Shown piece after piece: positions 25,410-33,879 of a stretch of DNA of 64,000 nt; the stretch's first letter is position 1; every line of letters starts with the position of its first letter. The position numbers were made by a program, and so were the translations under genes. The DNA lies in NCBI GenBank assembly GCA_902800715.1, contig CADCFN010000004.1, forward strand, positions 186,001 through 250,000. Reading direction: 5' to 3'. Source of the stretch: an uncultured Bacteroidales bacterium (GTDB lineage Bacteria > Bacteroidota > Bacteroidia > Bacteroidales > Muribaculaceae). The notes below the pieces were generated by a model. The model did not search any database. It was not told the origin of the DNA and worked only from the letters and a program-made list of their open reading frames with translations.

Positions 25410-25525
25410 CGCAATAAATGTCAATGATGGTCAGTTTACACCTATTTTATTGTAAGTCATCGCTATTGTATGGTTAAAAAAAGCAAAATACCATATTTCT
25501 GTCTTGATACTAAGCCAGTAAGGTG

Positions 25526-25533
25526 TATTTTTG
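25526..25533 (+). promoter_or_regulatory. -7 box before the GYF-domain gene
   Basis: TATTTTTG. The leader of about 100 nt contains short GC hairpin words (AGGC/GCCT) followed by eight T near 25595-25605. This could be a weak attenuator, but the stem is short. Confidence 0.4.
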
Positions 25534-25638
25534 CACCGGTGCATTTGGGCACACTTTTTGCAAGGAGCAAAAAGAAGGCTTTTGCCTAAGGCTTTTTTTT
25601 AGCAATAAACATTGGCTTTTTATCATTAAAGACTGATT

Positions 25639-26577
25639 ATGGAATTTCATCTGATTAGAAATGGAAAACAGGAAGGTCCGTTTTCCATCGAGGAACTGGG
25701 TCAGCAAGGGTTGACCCCTGAGAGCGAAGTGTGGGCTCCCGGTATGAGCGACTGGCAACAGGCTGGCGATGTGCCCGAGTTGACCGCTGTGCTCCAGCGT
25801 GCTGAGTTTGAGGCTTCGCAGCAGGCCGCCCGTATGGCCGAGAATCAGGTAGCAACAGGACAGCCCTATGAGCCCCCTGTGTCTCCTGCCCAGGCACCGC
25901 CCCAAGTGCCGCCCCGTTATCCCATGCAGCCCGAAACCAAGAAGAGCGGCTGCACCCCGTGGCTCATAGCCGCCCTGGTGCTTGCCATCTTGTTTGGCAC
26001 AATGGTAATGACTTGTCCTGACCGTGCCGACCACGAGGCAGCCATCCAAGAGGTGACCAAGGCTTGGGTGGGCGACAAGGTTGATGAGAACCTGAGCGGT
26101 ATCACCGGCGTGGGTGGCGTGTTTGGCGATTTAATCAACAAGGCCCTCAAGGAACTCACGGGCTTTGGCACCGACAAGGTCATCTCCAGTTACCTTGATG
26201 TCAAGAACTATGTCGTCTGCTCGGTGGGCCGCATGAGCATCGGTGACAACGAGGAGAAAATGGTTTCGCTGGGTATGTTCGGCCATGTGTTTACTTTCGG
26301 CAAGGAAGACATTGAGAAGGCATGGAGCAAAGCGATGGATGACTATGAAGCCAACCATCATATCACTCCTGCACCCGAGCCTGACCAGCAGGACGAGTAC
26401 AGTGACGAACAGGACCAGGACGAGGAAATGGTGCCTGATCCCCAAGTGCTGCCCGACAGTGTCATGGGTGTCGAGATACCCGAGGGCATGGACAGCATGG
26501 TCAACCAGATGGCCAACGAGGCTATCCGCATGGCCAAGGAATGGGCGAAGCAGCAGATTGACAATCTGGGCAAGTAA
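25639..26577 (+). CDS. GYF-domain membrane protein (DUF4359-like C-terminal part)
   Basis: 312 residues. A GYF_2 domain is at residues 1-50 (FHLIRNGKQEGPFSIEEL, VWAPGMSDWQQAGDV). It is followed by a Pro/Ala/Gln linker, one transmembrane helix (about 115-132, CTPWLIAALVLAILFGTMVM) and an outside domain starting CPDRADHEAAIQEVT, as seen in DUF4359-type proteins. The C-terminus is acidic, then helical. GYF domains bind Pro-rich peptides in other settings; the partner here is unknown. Single gene with its own terminator. Confidence 0.75.
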   Translation: MEFHLIRNGKQEGPFSIEELGQQGLTPESEVWAPGMSDWQQAGDVPELTAVLQRAEFEASQQAARMAENQVATGQPYEPPVSPAQAPPQVPPRYPMQPETKKSGCTPWLIAALVLAILFGTMVMTCPDRADHEAAIQEVTKAWVGDKVDENLSGITGVGGVFGDLINKALKELTGFGTDKVISSYLDVKNYVVCSVGRMSIGDNEEKMVSLGMFGHVFTFGKEDIEKAWSKAMDDYEANHHITPAPEPDQQDEYSDEQDQDEEMVPDPQVLPDSVMGVEIPEGMDSMVNQMANEAIRMAKEWAKQQIDNLGK

Positions 26578-26598
26578 AAAGTCCTATAAACCTAAAAA

Positions 26599-26634
26599 AC
26601 GAATCACGGACCGACAAGCCCGTGATTCGTTTTT
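26599..26634. terminator. Terminator after the GYF-domain gene
   Basis: An 11-bp stem (26599-26609 with 26620-26630) followed by T-rich sequence on the plus strand and A-run on the other side, so usable from both directions. Confidence 0.8.
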
Positions 26635-26655
26635 GTTTTGTCCTTATTAATCTCA

Positions 26656-27321
26656 TCATAGCCCGCAGGCCTTCATGAGGAACAAGAACATCATGCCGAA
26701 CAGCAACCAGGTGAAGCAGCCAAAACGGCGGGGCAGGGGTCTGCCTTGATGAGGTGTGCCGCCCTGCATGGTGTTTTGAGGCGGGATTCTGTCGTAGAGT
26801 CCGGTGTGGGGAATGAGGATTTTGCGGGGCCCGCCATTGTTGTAGGGACCGATGATGCCGCCTGCCTCGAGTTGGCGAATGAGTTCGGCAGCACGCTCAT
26901 TGCTGATGTTGAAGCGGTCGCGCAGCATCATGGGCGTGATGGATGAGCACCCGGTCAGGAACTGCACCGCGTCGTTGTACAGCGGGTCGCTGTTCGGGAT
27001 AGGCGGTGGCAATACGGTCACATCCTCGGGACCCAAGTCGATGGCTGTCGTGTTTTTTGCCGGCTCGTCAAAACTAGCGCCGCAGTTGGGACAGAAGTGT
27101 GCATTGCTGTTGGCCTCGTGTCCGCACTTGGGGCAATTGATTGTGCGGGATGGCTCGACTGTGGTGTCCAGGTCGAGCGAATCATCAGGGATATAGGCAT
27201 AGTCGCCCACAATCTGCAGTTGGCTCAGGCATTGAGGGCAGATGACCATGTAATTGCTATTGATGAGCACCTCGGTGCTCAGGTCCATTTTCTTGCCGCA
27301 TTTGGGACAGGTGTATATCAT
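26656..27321 (-). CDS. Zinc-ribbon protein with FtsK-gamma-like winged helix and C-terminal membrane anchor
   Basis: About 221 residues. The order is zinc ribbon 1 (CPKC and CPQC, residues 5-35), zinc ribbon 2 (CPKCGHEANSNAHFCPNCGA, about 60-85), a domain at about 110-165 reading DPLYNDAVQFL, MLRDRFNISNERAAELIRQ and LEAGGIIGP, and a C-terminal hydrophobic segment (FTWLLFGMMFLFLM). The middle domain closely follows the gamma domain of FtsK/SpoIIIE, which reads orienting DNA sequences, yet no motor domain is present. The ATG at 27321 is preferred to a TTG three codons upstream. The role is unknown; DNA or protein binding at the membrane is an inference. Confidence 0.75.
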   Translation of the reverse strand: MIYTCPKCGKKMDLSTEVLINSNYMVICPQCLSQLQIVGDYAYIPDDSLDLDTTVEPSRTINCPKCGHEANSNAHFCPNCGASFDEPAKNTTAIDLGPEDVTVLPPPIPNSDPLYNDAVQFLTGCSSITPMMLRDRFNISNERAAELIRQLEAGGIIGPYNNGGPRKILIPHTGLYDRIPPQNTMQGGTPHQGRPLPRRFGCFTWLLFGMMFLFLMKACGL

Positions 27322-27410
27322 AATTATCAATCGTTGAGGTTGTGTATATCGCTCTAAATGATGATTCCTGCAAAAACCGTGCCGCTTTAATAGTCAGGGG
27401 TGGGGTGGTG

Positions 27411-27444
27411 AAAAGGCAGCCCTGGAATCAATCCAAGGCTGCTG
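27411..27444 (-). terminator. Possible terminator after the DUF2795 gene
   Basis: The stem GCAGCC/GGCTGC (about 27416-27442) with inner pairing is followed on the minus strand by TTTT. Confidence 0.5.
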
Positions 27445-27478
27445 TTATTGTTTTCTCTCTACTTGTGATGATGCGGTG

Positions 27479-27703
27479 TCAATACTCATCAGGGTCAAAG
27501 AAGAAGTCGTCGTCATTGGTCGGATAGTCGGGCCAGATGTCCTCAATGGACTCATAGGTGTCGCCTTCGTCCTCTATCTCCTGCAGATTTTCGATCACTT
27601 CGAGAGGTGCGCCACTGCGCACGGCATAGTCGATGAGCTCGGCCTTGGTAGCGGGCCAGGGAGCATCCTCGAGTTTTGTTGCCAATTCAAGTGTCCAATA
27701 CAT
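27479..27703 (-). CDS. DUF2795-domain protein
   Basis: 74 residues. The phrase WPATKAELIDYAVRSGAPLEVIENL is typical of DUF2795 in its spacing; the C-terminal half is very acidic (DIWPDYPTNDDDFFFDPDEY region). It is a small soluble protein of unknown function. It has a promoter at 27761-27768, so it is transcribed apart from the adenosyltransferase upstream. Confidence 0.8.
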   Translation of the reverse strand: MYWTLELATKLEDAPWPATKAELIDYAVRSGAPLEVIENLQEIEDEGDTYESIEDIWPDYPTNDDDFFFDPDEY

Positions 27704-27760
27704 AGTCTTTTTTTGTTGTGCTAATCTTTTATGAAAATATCCTGTGTTCTAAAAATTGCG

Positions 27761-27768
27761 CAAAAGTA
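27761..27768 (-). promoter_or_regulatory. -7 box of the DUF2795 gene
   Basis: Minus-strand TACTTTTG, 57 nt before the start codon. Confidence 0.45.
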
Positions 27769-27814
27769 ATATAATTTTTTAGATACGGTTAATAATTACC
27801 GATTATTTTTTCTG

Positions 27815-28372
27815 TCAGGCGTCTTTATCCCAATAAATTTCCTCCACCTGGTTGCGGATATTGTTATATCTCGCAAAAACGAAGAAGAAATCGCTCAAGC
27901 GGTTGAGGTATTCAAGCACGAGAGGCTCGACGTGTGCCGCCACCTTGGTCAACGACACCACACGGCGCTCGGCGCGGCGGGTGACGGTGCGGCAACGGTC
28001 GGCGGTTGCCGACAGGCGTGAGCCGCCAGGCAGGATGAAGCCGCGCATGGGTGGCAGCTCCTCGCTCATCTTGTCCATCATCTGCTCCAATTCGGTGATA
28101 TCCTCTTGTTTTAGGCCATAGAGGGTGGCGTCGGCAGCGTCGTTGGCGAGGTAGGCGCCGATGTTGAACAGCTTGTTCTGGGCCTTGCGCAGCAGGGCGA
28201 TGACATCGTGTTCATCGAGCTTGGTGCTGTGCAGCAGCACGCCGATGTTGGAATTCAGCTCATCGACAGTGCCATAAGCCTCGACGCGAACGTCGTCTTT
28301 ACTCACGCGGTTGCCGCTCACGAGTGACGTGGTGCCGGCATCGCCGGTGCGGGTATAAACTTTTCCTTTCAT
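27815..28372 (-). CDS. Cob(I)yrinic acid a,c-diamide / cobalamin adenosyltransferase, PduO type
   Basis: 185 residues. It moves the 5'-deoxyadenosyl group of ATP to cob(I)alamin. PduO-type motifs are in order: KVYTRTGDAGTTSL, EAYGTVDELNSNIG, FILPGGSRLSA, CRTVTRRAERRVV and LNRLSDFFFVFAR. Cytoplasmic trimer in the family. No B12-dependent enzyme gene or cobalamin riboswitch is seen next to it, so it probably serves methylmalonyl-CoA mutase or similar enzymes elsewhere. Confidence 0.93.
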   Translation of the reverse strand: MKGKVYTRTGDAGTTSLVSGNRVSKDDVRVEAYGTVDELNSNIGVLLHSTKLDEHDVIALLRKAQNKLFNIGAYLANDAADATLYGLKQEDITELEQMMDKMSEELPPMRGFILPGGSRLSATADRCRTVTRRAERRVVSLTKVAAHVEPLVLEYLNRLSDFFFVFARYNNIRNQVEEIYWDKDA

Positions 28373-28456
28373 AGTGTTGTATTCTTGTTATCTTGTTAAT
28401 GTCGTCATATTGATAACGGACAAAGTCCGTTTATGTTATATCTTGCAGCAAGAAAC

Positions 28457-28489
28457 GTGCCATTACATCCATAACTGACGTAATGGCAC
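28457..28489. terminator. Hairpin between the beta-strand protein and adenosyltransferase genes
   Basis: A perfect 10-bp stem (28457-28466 with 28480-28489), 24 nt past the stop of the gene at 28514. A smaller hairpin ACGGAC/GTCCGT lies near 28417-28431. No long T-run. Confidence 0.5.
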
Positions 28490-28513
28490 ATAATCCTTGT
28501 GTAGAATGAGGCC

Positions 28514-29596
28514 TTAGAACTTGAAGAAGTCGCAGAAGATGATGGCCACCGCCCATTCATAGGGGCGGACATCGCAATAACCGAGGGTTTTCGAGTCCTT
28601 CATCCTGTCGATGCGTCCTCCGCCACGCACCTCGGCGACAGTGGCGGTAGAGCCTGGAACGGCAATCGAGCCGCCGCTGCTGACTGTAGCCACCTTGGTG
28701 CCGCTGCTGTTATAAATGTCACCGCTGCTGATGCGACCGATGGTGCTGCCAAAGCCGTCCTTGATGTCACCGTTGCCTTTGGGCAATTGGCCGATTTTTT
28801 TGTGCGCCCAGTTATAGACCACGCCATTGGCATCGACAAAGCCACGGTTGCCGTTCTTCTCGATGGTCCATTCCTGTACTTTCGGTGTAGATGTGTCCTT
28901 TTTGTTGGATGACTTGTTGGCGTTGGTTTGATTGCTCTTCGTCTGGTTGGCACTTGCCGTGGCTGCTGCCTTCTTCCTGGCTTCCTCGGCTTTAATTCTC
29001 TCCTGTTCGGCACGCAGCAGCTCCTCTTTGACCTTGGCCCTCACGGTGGCAATGCCCTGCTTGTCAAACAGGATGCCGAAGTAGATTAAGGCGGCCACCT
29101 GCTTGTCGATGCCTGGAGCCTTGCCTATCGCTGCGCCTTCCATGGTTACATTGCCCTGGTTGTCAATGTGTCCAATGGCCTCGCCATCCATCATCACGTT
29201 GCCATTGTCAGCCAGGATGAGATAGGGGGCAGTTCTGTGACAGTTGACCACACCTCCGTCGAGTACCTCGCCCACCTTGCGTCCGTCATCAAACGTCACA
29301 TCGCCATTTTTCTCGATGGTGTAGATGACATTCTTGCCGGTGCGGTCTCCCTCCTTGTGCAGGTCATCAAAGATAATCTGGCGTTTCTTGCTGCGGTAAA
29401 AGCCCCTGTGGTCGTTCATATAGTAGAAATCAACGTCACCGTTAGACTTCTTGATCTCTTCATCAACTTTCTCCTTGACTTCCTTAGCCTTGTTGACGAC
29501 ATTCTTTCCCTTGTTGATAAGATTGCCTAACTGTGCCTGCGCCGGCAGACAGCACATCAACGAGACAATCAGCGCGATAAATCCGGTTTTTTTCAT
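28514..29596 (-). CDS. Secreted protein of unknown function with Gly/Asp-rich beta repeats
   Basis: About 360 residues. A signal peptide (ends LPAQAQ) is followed by a charged helix (KGKNVVNKAKEVKEKVDEE). Short repeats of the type NGDVTFDDGRKVGEV, NGNVMMDGEAIGHI and QGNVTMEGAAIGK come next, then a Lys/Ala/Thr linker, then a second set (FGSTIGRISSGDIYNSSGTKVA). The repeats resemble the 5-fold beta-flower type proteins of Bacteroidetes, an uncertain match. Periplasmic or surface location is likely. The gene stands alone. Confidence 0.65.
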   Translation of the reverse strand: MKKTGFIALIVSLMCCLPAQAQLGNLINKGKNVVNKAKEVKEKVDEEIKKSNGDVDFYYMNDHRGFYRSKKRQIIFDDLHKEGDRTGKNVIYTIEKNGDVTFDDGRKVGEVLDGGVVNCHRTAPYLILADNGNVMMDGEAIGHIDNQGNVTMEGAAIGKAPGIDKQVAALIYFGILFDKQGIATVRAKVKEELLRAEQERIKAEEARKKAAATASANQTKSNQTNANKSSNKKDTSTPKVQEWTIEKNGNRGFVDANGVVYNWAHKKIGQLPKGNGDIKDGFGSTIGRISSGDIYNSSGTKVATVSSGGSIAVPGSTATVAEVRGGGRIDRMKDSKTLGYCDVRPYEWAVAIIFCDFFKF

Positions 29597-29724
29597 AATC
29601 ATGATGTTTTAGAGGTTGGTGATTGTTGTTTGCAGCAAATTTAATATAAAATTTTGGTATAATATGCTTTTTCGGTGCTTTTCTTGAGCCGTCATGCAAA
29701 TTATTTCAGTTGTGACGCCCCTGC

Positions 29725-31077
29725 TCAGAGTAACAGGGCTGCCACTAGGGCAATGAGTGCGATGGCAGTGATGCCCATGATAAGCGTCATGAGTGTCATG
29801 GTGCGGTAACCGTCACCTGCCTTGATACCACCAAATCCGCTCACTACCCAGAAGTAGCTGTCGTTGGCATGAGAAACGGTCATCGCTCCGGCACCGATGG
29901 CCATCACGACAAGTGTTGCGGCAAGGGGGGTAGTGAAACCCAGCGCGTTCATCATCGAGCCCGAATCGCTGAACATGCCCATCATGCTTGCCGTTGTGGT
30001 GATGGCAACAGTCGAGGAGCCTTGTGCTGACTTCAGGATAGCGGCGATGAGGAAGGGGAACACCACGCCCAGAACCTTGAGCGAATTGCCCGACTCCTTG
30101 ATGATATCTACAAAACCGCTAGCCACGACCACGGCACCCAGCACGCCACCGGCAGCGGTGATAAAGATGATGGGGCCTGCGGTCTTGAGCGACGATTGCG
30201 TGATATCGTAGAATTGGCCTGTCATCTTCTGTTGCATCAGTAGTGGCAGGCAGGACAATAATGCGATAATCAAGGCAATGGAGGGTTTGCCGAGGAAGGT
30301 GAAGACGGCAGCGACATCCGTCGGTATGTTCATCAGTGCCGCTACGCTGCCCAGCGCCATGAGCACGATGGGCAAGACAATGGGCAGGAACGCCAGCGTG
30401 GCGCTGCAATGGTGCTCATCTTCGGTGGCAAGGACATCGCTGGTTGGCTCGGCCGCTTGAACACGTTTGCCGATGTGCCCTGCAAAGAAATAGGCTGGAA
30501 TCAGCGACAAGAGCGAAATCACGATGCCCATGCCGATGACCAGCAGCAGGTTGTTTTCAAGTCCCACCATACCTGCTGCCGCTACGGGACCGGGTGTGGG
30601 CGGGATGAACACATGAGAGGCAAACAGGCCCGCAGCCAGAGCCAGCATCAACGGCACGGGCGACGTGCCCGACCTGTGTGCCAGCGACTTGCCGATGGGG
30701 CTCACCAGCACAAAACCGCTGTCGCAGAAGACCGGTATCGACACAATCCATCCGATAAGCATCATCGCCAGGCGTGGATGACGTTTTCCCACCACGCGCT
30801 CCACGGCACGTGCCAGCGCCACGGCGCCGTCGGTGTGCTCAAGGACACTGCCAATCAGCGTGCCCAAGATAATCACCAGGGCTATGCCACTGAACACGCC
30901 TCCAAAACCCTTGCCGATGACATCGGGAATGTCGGCATAGGGAACGCCCAGCAACACCGCCAGCAGTATCGCCGTGCCCATTATCGCCAGGAAGGGATGC
31001 ACCTTCCACCGCGCGATAGCCACAACCATCAGCACGATAGCCGCAGCAAATATCAGTAATGTGCCTATCGTTGTCAT
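29725..31077 (-). CDS. GntP family permease (gluconate or related sugar acid)
   Basis: About 450 residues with about 12 to 14 hydrophobic segments. GntP-family features include IPVFCDSGFVLVSP, HVFIPPTPGPVAAAG, KSAQGSSTVAITTTAS and the C-terminal VSHANDSYFWVVSGFGG. The family takes up gluconate, glycerate or related hydroxy acids with protons; the exact substrate cannot be read. The start at 31077 (MTTIGTLLIF) gives the standard N-terminus; a start 27 codons upstream (31158) would lie inside a palindromic repeat and upstream of the -7 box. No sugar-acid kinase is adjacent. Confidence 0.88.
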   Translation of the reverse strand: MTTIGTLLIFAAAIVLMVVAIARWKVHPFLAIMGTAILLAVLLGVPYADIPDVIGKGFGGVFSGIALVIILGTLIGSVLEHTDGAVALARAVERVVGKRHPRLAMMLIGWIVSIPVFCDSGFVLVSPIGKSLAHRSGTSPVPLMLALAAGLFASHVFIPPTPGPVAAAGMVGLENNLLLVIGMGIVISLLSLIPAYFFAGHIGKRVQAAEPTSDVLATEDEHHCSATLAFLPIVLPIVLMALGSVAALMNIPTDVAAVFTFLGKPSIALIIALLSCLPLLMQQKMTGQFYDITQSSLKTAGPIIFITAAGGVLGAVVVASGFVDIIKESGNSLKVLGVVFPFLIAAILKSAQGSSTVAITTTASMMGMFSDSGSMMNALGFTTPLAATLVVMAIGAGAMTVSHANDSYFWVVSGFGGIKAGDGYRTMTLMTLIMGITAIALIALVAALLL

Positions 31078-31082
31078 ACCCG

Positions 31083-31090
31083 CAAAGGTA
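31083..31090 (-). promoter_or_regulatory. -7 box of the GntP permease gene
   Basis: Minus-strand TACCTTTG ends 5 nt before the ATG, which implies a leaderless or nearly leaderless transcript. Confidence 0.5.
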
Positions 31091-31135
31091 CGACATAATA
31101 TCCAGAGCATCAAGCAATCTGCACCCTTTTTATAA

Positions 31136-31210
31136 CACGAATGCCCATAAATGTCCATGAATCATCATAAAATATTTATGACCATTCGTGACCATTCACG
31201 GGCATTCGTG
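31136..31210. repeat. 75-bp imperfect palindrome
   Basis: The two halves (about 31136-31172 and 31174-31210) match as reverse complements at 28 of 37 positions by hand alignment. Both outer ends read CACGAATGCCC. It is made of words like CATTCGTGACCATTC. It lies between the permease promoter and the end of the BspA-like gene and looks like a small interspersed repeat that may also end the BspA-like transcript. Confidence 0.65.
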
Positions 31211-31250
31211 TTTATTATCTTGTTTTTTTGCGTATGCCTGGGCAGATGCT

Positions 31251-33623
31251 TTAGTAGCCTGTAGTAATCAGGTGGATGATGGCATTTATATCGGCAATGG
31301 TAATCTCACCGTCACCATTCACGTCGCCAACGATTTCGCCTTCGTAAGCAGGTGCACGGGTGTGGCCTCCGTTGCCACCCATGACGACGATGTCAATCAC
31401 GCTGTTAGCATCAGCAACAGAAGTCTCGCCGTCCCCGTTCACGTCACTAGGAAGATAGTTTGAGTCGATAGGTCTAATATTGTTGAATTTATCCCAAGCG
31501 GGGGCATTTCTATATATGTTTACCACTTCAGCAGGGACGAATAATGTGGCAGTTTCATAGCACTCATTGTCAAAACAGTTCTCGTTTTCCATCACGGGCG
31601 GCGTTGTTGCCAAGCAAGTTATCTCTGTCAATGCTGTACATCCCGAGAAGGCAAATTCCTCAATTGCCTTGACGCCATTGCCGATGGTGACACTGGCCAG
31701 TGAAATGCAAGCTGGATCCTCGGTCTGACCGTAAACATCTTCGGCGGCAAATGCCCGATACTTGATGACCTCAACAGAATTGGGGATGATTATCTCCTTC
31801 AGATTAGGGCACCCCGAGAACATGTGCCGTCCTATCAACTTAACGCCCTCGTTGATGGTGACGTGAGTCAAATTGGGAACCCATCCAAGGGCACAATTGC
31901 CCATGTCCTCAACGCCGCTGCCAATGGTTATCGTCTGCAAATTGGTGCAATCGTCGAGGAAGGCATAATCGCCGATATAACGGACCGAGTTAGGGATGGT
32001 TACACTAAGGAGTCCCTCGTAGTTATCTTCAAGAGAAAAACGTTCACTACCGTAAAAGAGTCCGTCTCCCAGACTGATTGTGCCATCTGGTATGATGAAA
32101 TCAGTGCTGTCGGGGATTCTTCCCTTGTAATGATAGGCTACTGGGCCGGCATAGACAAGGCCGTTGGGCTGTTTATCATACCAATCAGTACCGCCGAAAG
32201 CACTAATACCGACGGATTGGAGTGTGTTGGGGAAATCAAAATCCTGAATACTGGAGCAACCGGCAAAAGCTTGATAACCGATAGCCGTGACCGCGTCAGA
32301 CATCTCAATGGACTCTAACCCTGTGCAGAAGTAGAAGGCACGGGTTCCGATGGCAGTGATGGAGTTGGGCATGATGACCTGTACCACCCTTGGCTGTTCA
32401 CTGAAGGCATAGTCAGCAATATACTTTGTGCCCGGCTTGATGTCAATGACGGTGTTCATGGGCATTTCACCCTTGTAGGTATAGGCGAACGGTCCAGCAT
32501 AGATGATGCCATCGGGCTGATTATTAAACCATGCTGTCCAGCGGAACACGTCCTGTCCAATGGTTGTTAATGACTGAGGAATATAGATGTCAGTCAAATT
32601 GACACAACTGCTGAAGGCTTCATTACCTATCGACTGGAGCGTTTCAGGAAATGACAGTTCAGTTAATCCAGTGCAGCCATCAAAACAGTTTTCTCCCACC
32701 GTGGTAACCGATCTGGGTATTGATAGACTTGAAAGCCCCTTGCACAAGAAGAATGCATGCGACCCGAGTGTGACAATCGAATTGGGGAGGCTGACGCTAC
32801 TGAGGTCAGAGCAGCCACTGAAGGCATAATTGCCGATGGCTGTGACGGCATAGGCCTTGCCCGACTCATCTGTGACCGCCTCGGGGATGACAATGTCGCC
32901 ACTGTATTGCGGGGTGCCATAGATGAAGACATTGCTATTGGAGTAATTGACCACAGTGGCGGTGGCGTCCTTCTTATTCAAGACATAATAGATGCCGTCA
33001 GCCTCAAGGTCAAACGCCATAGCTTCTCCCCCGGCATCGCCGTTGATATGGACGAATTTTTTCCAAACAGGTGCATTGCGATAGCTATCCACAGCACTGG
33101 CGGGAACATGCAGGGTGGCAGTTTCGTAGTGGGGACTGTCAAAGCATTCCTCATAGTACATTGCTGGTGGCGTCGTTGAGGGACAAGTGATGGTTGTCAA
33201 TGCCGAGCACATCGAGAAGGCATATTTTTCAATGACAACCGTAGAGGTAAGAAGGTTGACGCAGGCCAGGCGTGAACACAGGTAGAAAGCACATTCCTTG
33301 ATGGTGGTGATTGATTCTGGAATGGTGATGCTCGTCAAACCCTGACAGTAATTGAATGCATAATAGTCTATTGTCGTGACAGGGTAGGTCATGTCCTGAT
33401 AAGTCACGGTAGCAGGAATAATCACGTCACCATGGTAATCACTCAGGTGCATGCCACTACGATATTCTTGAAAGGTGACACAAGCTTCATTGTCCACAAT
33501 CTTATAATAGATGCCATCTACCTCAAACTCATAGTTGGTGTAGCTGTATGGGCGAAGGGCAAAGACTGAGGCTGGCAGTATGAGTGCCAGCAGCAGTGTC
33601 ATGAGTTTCTTTGTCGTGTTCAT
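31251..33623 (-). CDS. BspA-like leucine-rich-repeat surface protein with dockerin-like C-terminus
   Basis: 790 residues. A signal peptide (MNTTKKLMTLLLALILPASVFA) is followed by many BspA-type LRR_5 repeats, with phrases such as YAFSGCSDLSSVSLPNSI, AFFLCKGLSSLSIP and AFAGCSSIQDFDFPNTL. The C-terminal 60 residues have two calcium-loop repeats, DVNGDGETSVADANSVIDIV and DVNGDGEITIADINAIIHLI, of dockerin type I form. Relatives in oral and gut Bacteroidales bind host matrix proteins or other bacteria; the target here is unknown. No cohesin or scaffoldin gene is in the window. A promoter box lies at 33671-33678. Confidence 0.9.
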   Translation of the reverse strand: MNTTKKLMTLLLALILPASVFALRPYSYTNYEFEVDGIYYKIVDNEACVTFQEYRSGMHLSDYHGDVIIPATVTYQDMTYPVTTIDYYAFNYCQGLTSITIPESITTIKECAFYLCSRLACVNLLTSTVVIEKYAFSMCSALTTITCPSTTPPAMYYEECFDSPHYETATLHVPASAVDSYRNAPVWKKFVHINGDAGGEAMAFDLEADGIYYVLNKKDATATVVNYSNSNVFIYGTPQYSGDIVIPEAVTDESGKAYAVTAIGNYAFSGCSDLSSVSLPNSIVTLGSHAFFLCKGLSSLSIPRSVTTVGENCFDGCTGLTELSFPETLQSIGNEAFSSCVNLTDIYIPQSLTTIGQDVFRWTAWFNNQPDGIIYAGPFAYTYKGEMPMNTVIDIKPGTKYIADYAFSEQPRVVQVIMPNSITAIGTRAFYFCTGLESIEMSDAVTAIGYQAFAGCSSIQDFDFPNTLQSVGISAFGGTDWYDKQPNGLVYAGPVAYHYKGRIPDSTDFIIPDGTISLGDGLFYGSERFSLEDNYEGLLSVTIPNSVRYIGDYAFLDDCTNLQTITIGSGVEDMGNCALGWVPNLTHVTINEGVKLIGRHMFSGCPNLKEIIIPNSVEVIKYRAFAAEDVYGQTEDPACISLASVTIGNGVKAIEEFAFSGCTALTEITCLATTPPVMENENCFDNECYETATLFVPAEVVNIYRNAPAWDKFNNIRPIDSNYLPSDVNGDGETSVADANSVIDIVVMGGNGGHTRAPAYEGEIVGDVNGDGEITIADINAIIHLITTGY

Positions 33624-33670
33624 AATGATATGTCGTTTTTTAGTTATTAATTGCGATAGTATTTCATCTG

Positions 33671-33678
33671 CAAAGTTA
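33671..33678 (-). promoter_or_regulatory. -7 box of the BspA-like gene
   Basis: Minus-strand TAACTTTG, 47 nt before the start codon. Confidence 0.5.
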
Positions 33679-33808
33679 TAATTATTTTGTCAAAAAAACG
33701 CCTCATTCCAATCTCATTTTTACAAATGTAAACGGCTGAAAATCTTGTATCTAAATAATAAAAATCTCATTCTGCTCTCATCAGGAATTTTTATTGGCTC
33801 AAAATTGT

Positions 33809-33816
33809 TAATTTTG
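33809..33816 (+). promoter_or_regulatory. -7 box of the TPR/HTH regulator gene
   Basis: TAATTTTG. Its position rules out translation from the ATG at 33745 and supports the one at 33880. Confidence 0.5.
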
Positions 33817-33879
33817 CATCAATGTTTCACTGCTTTTAGAGTGAAATGCCTGAAGACCGAACACAAAAAACACTATCAA

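Noticed and set aside
25590-25610. Attenuator in the leader of the GYF-domain gene
   Set aside because: The stem is only 3-4 bp before the T-run; too weak to call without RNA data.
28373-28513. Cobalamin riboswitch upstream of the adenosyltransferase
   Set aside because: Only short simple hairpins are present; no B12-box-like or multi-junction layout is seen.
33745-33879. Longer N-terminus for the TPR/HTH regulator
   Set aside because: The added 45 residues would be coded across the -7 box at 33809-33816, and the lipoprotein-like signal begins at 33880.
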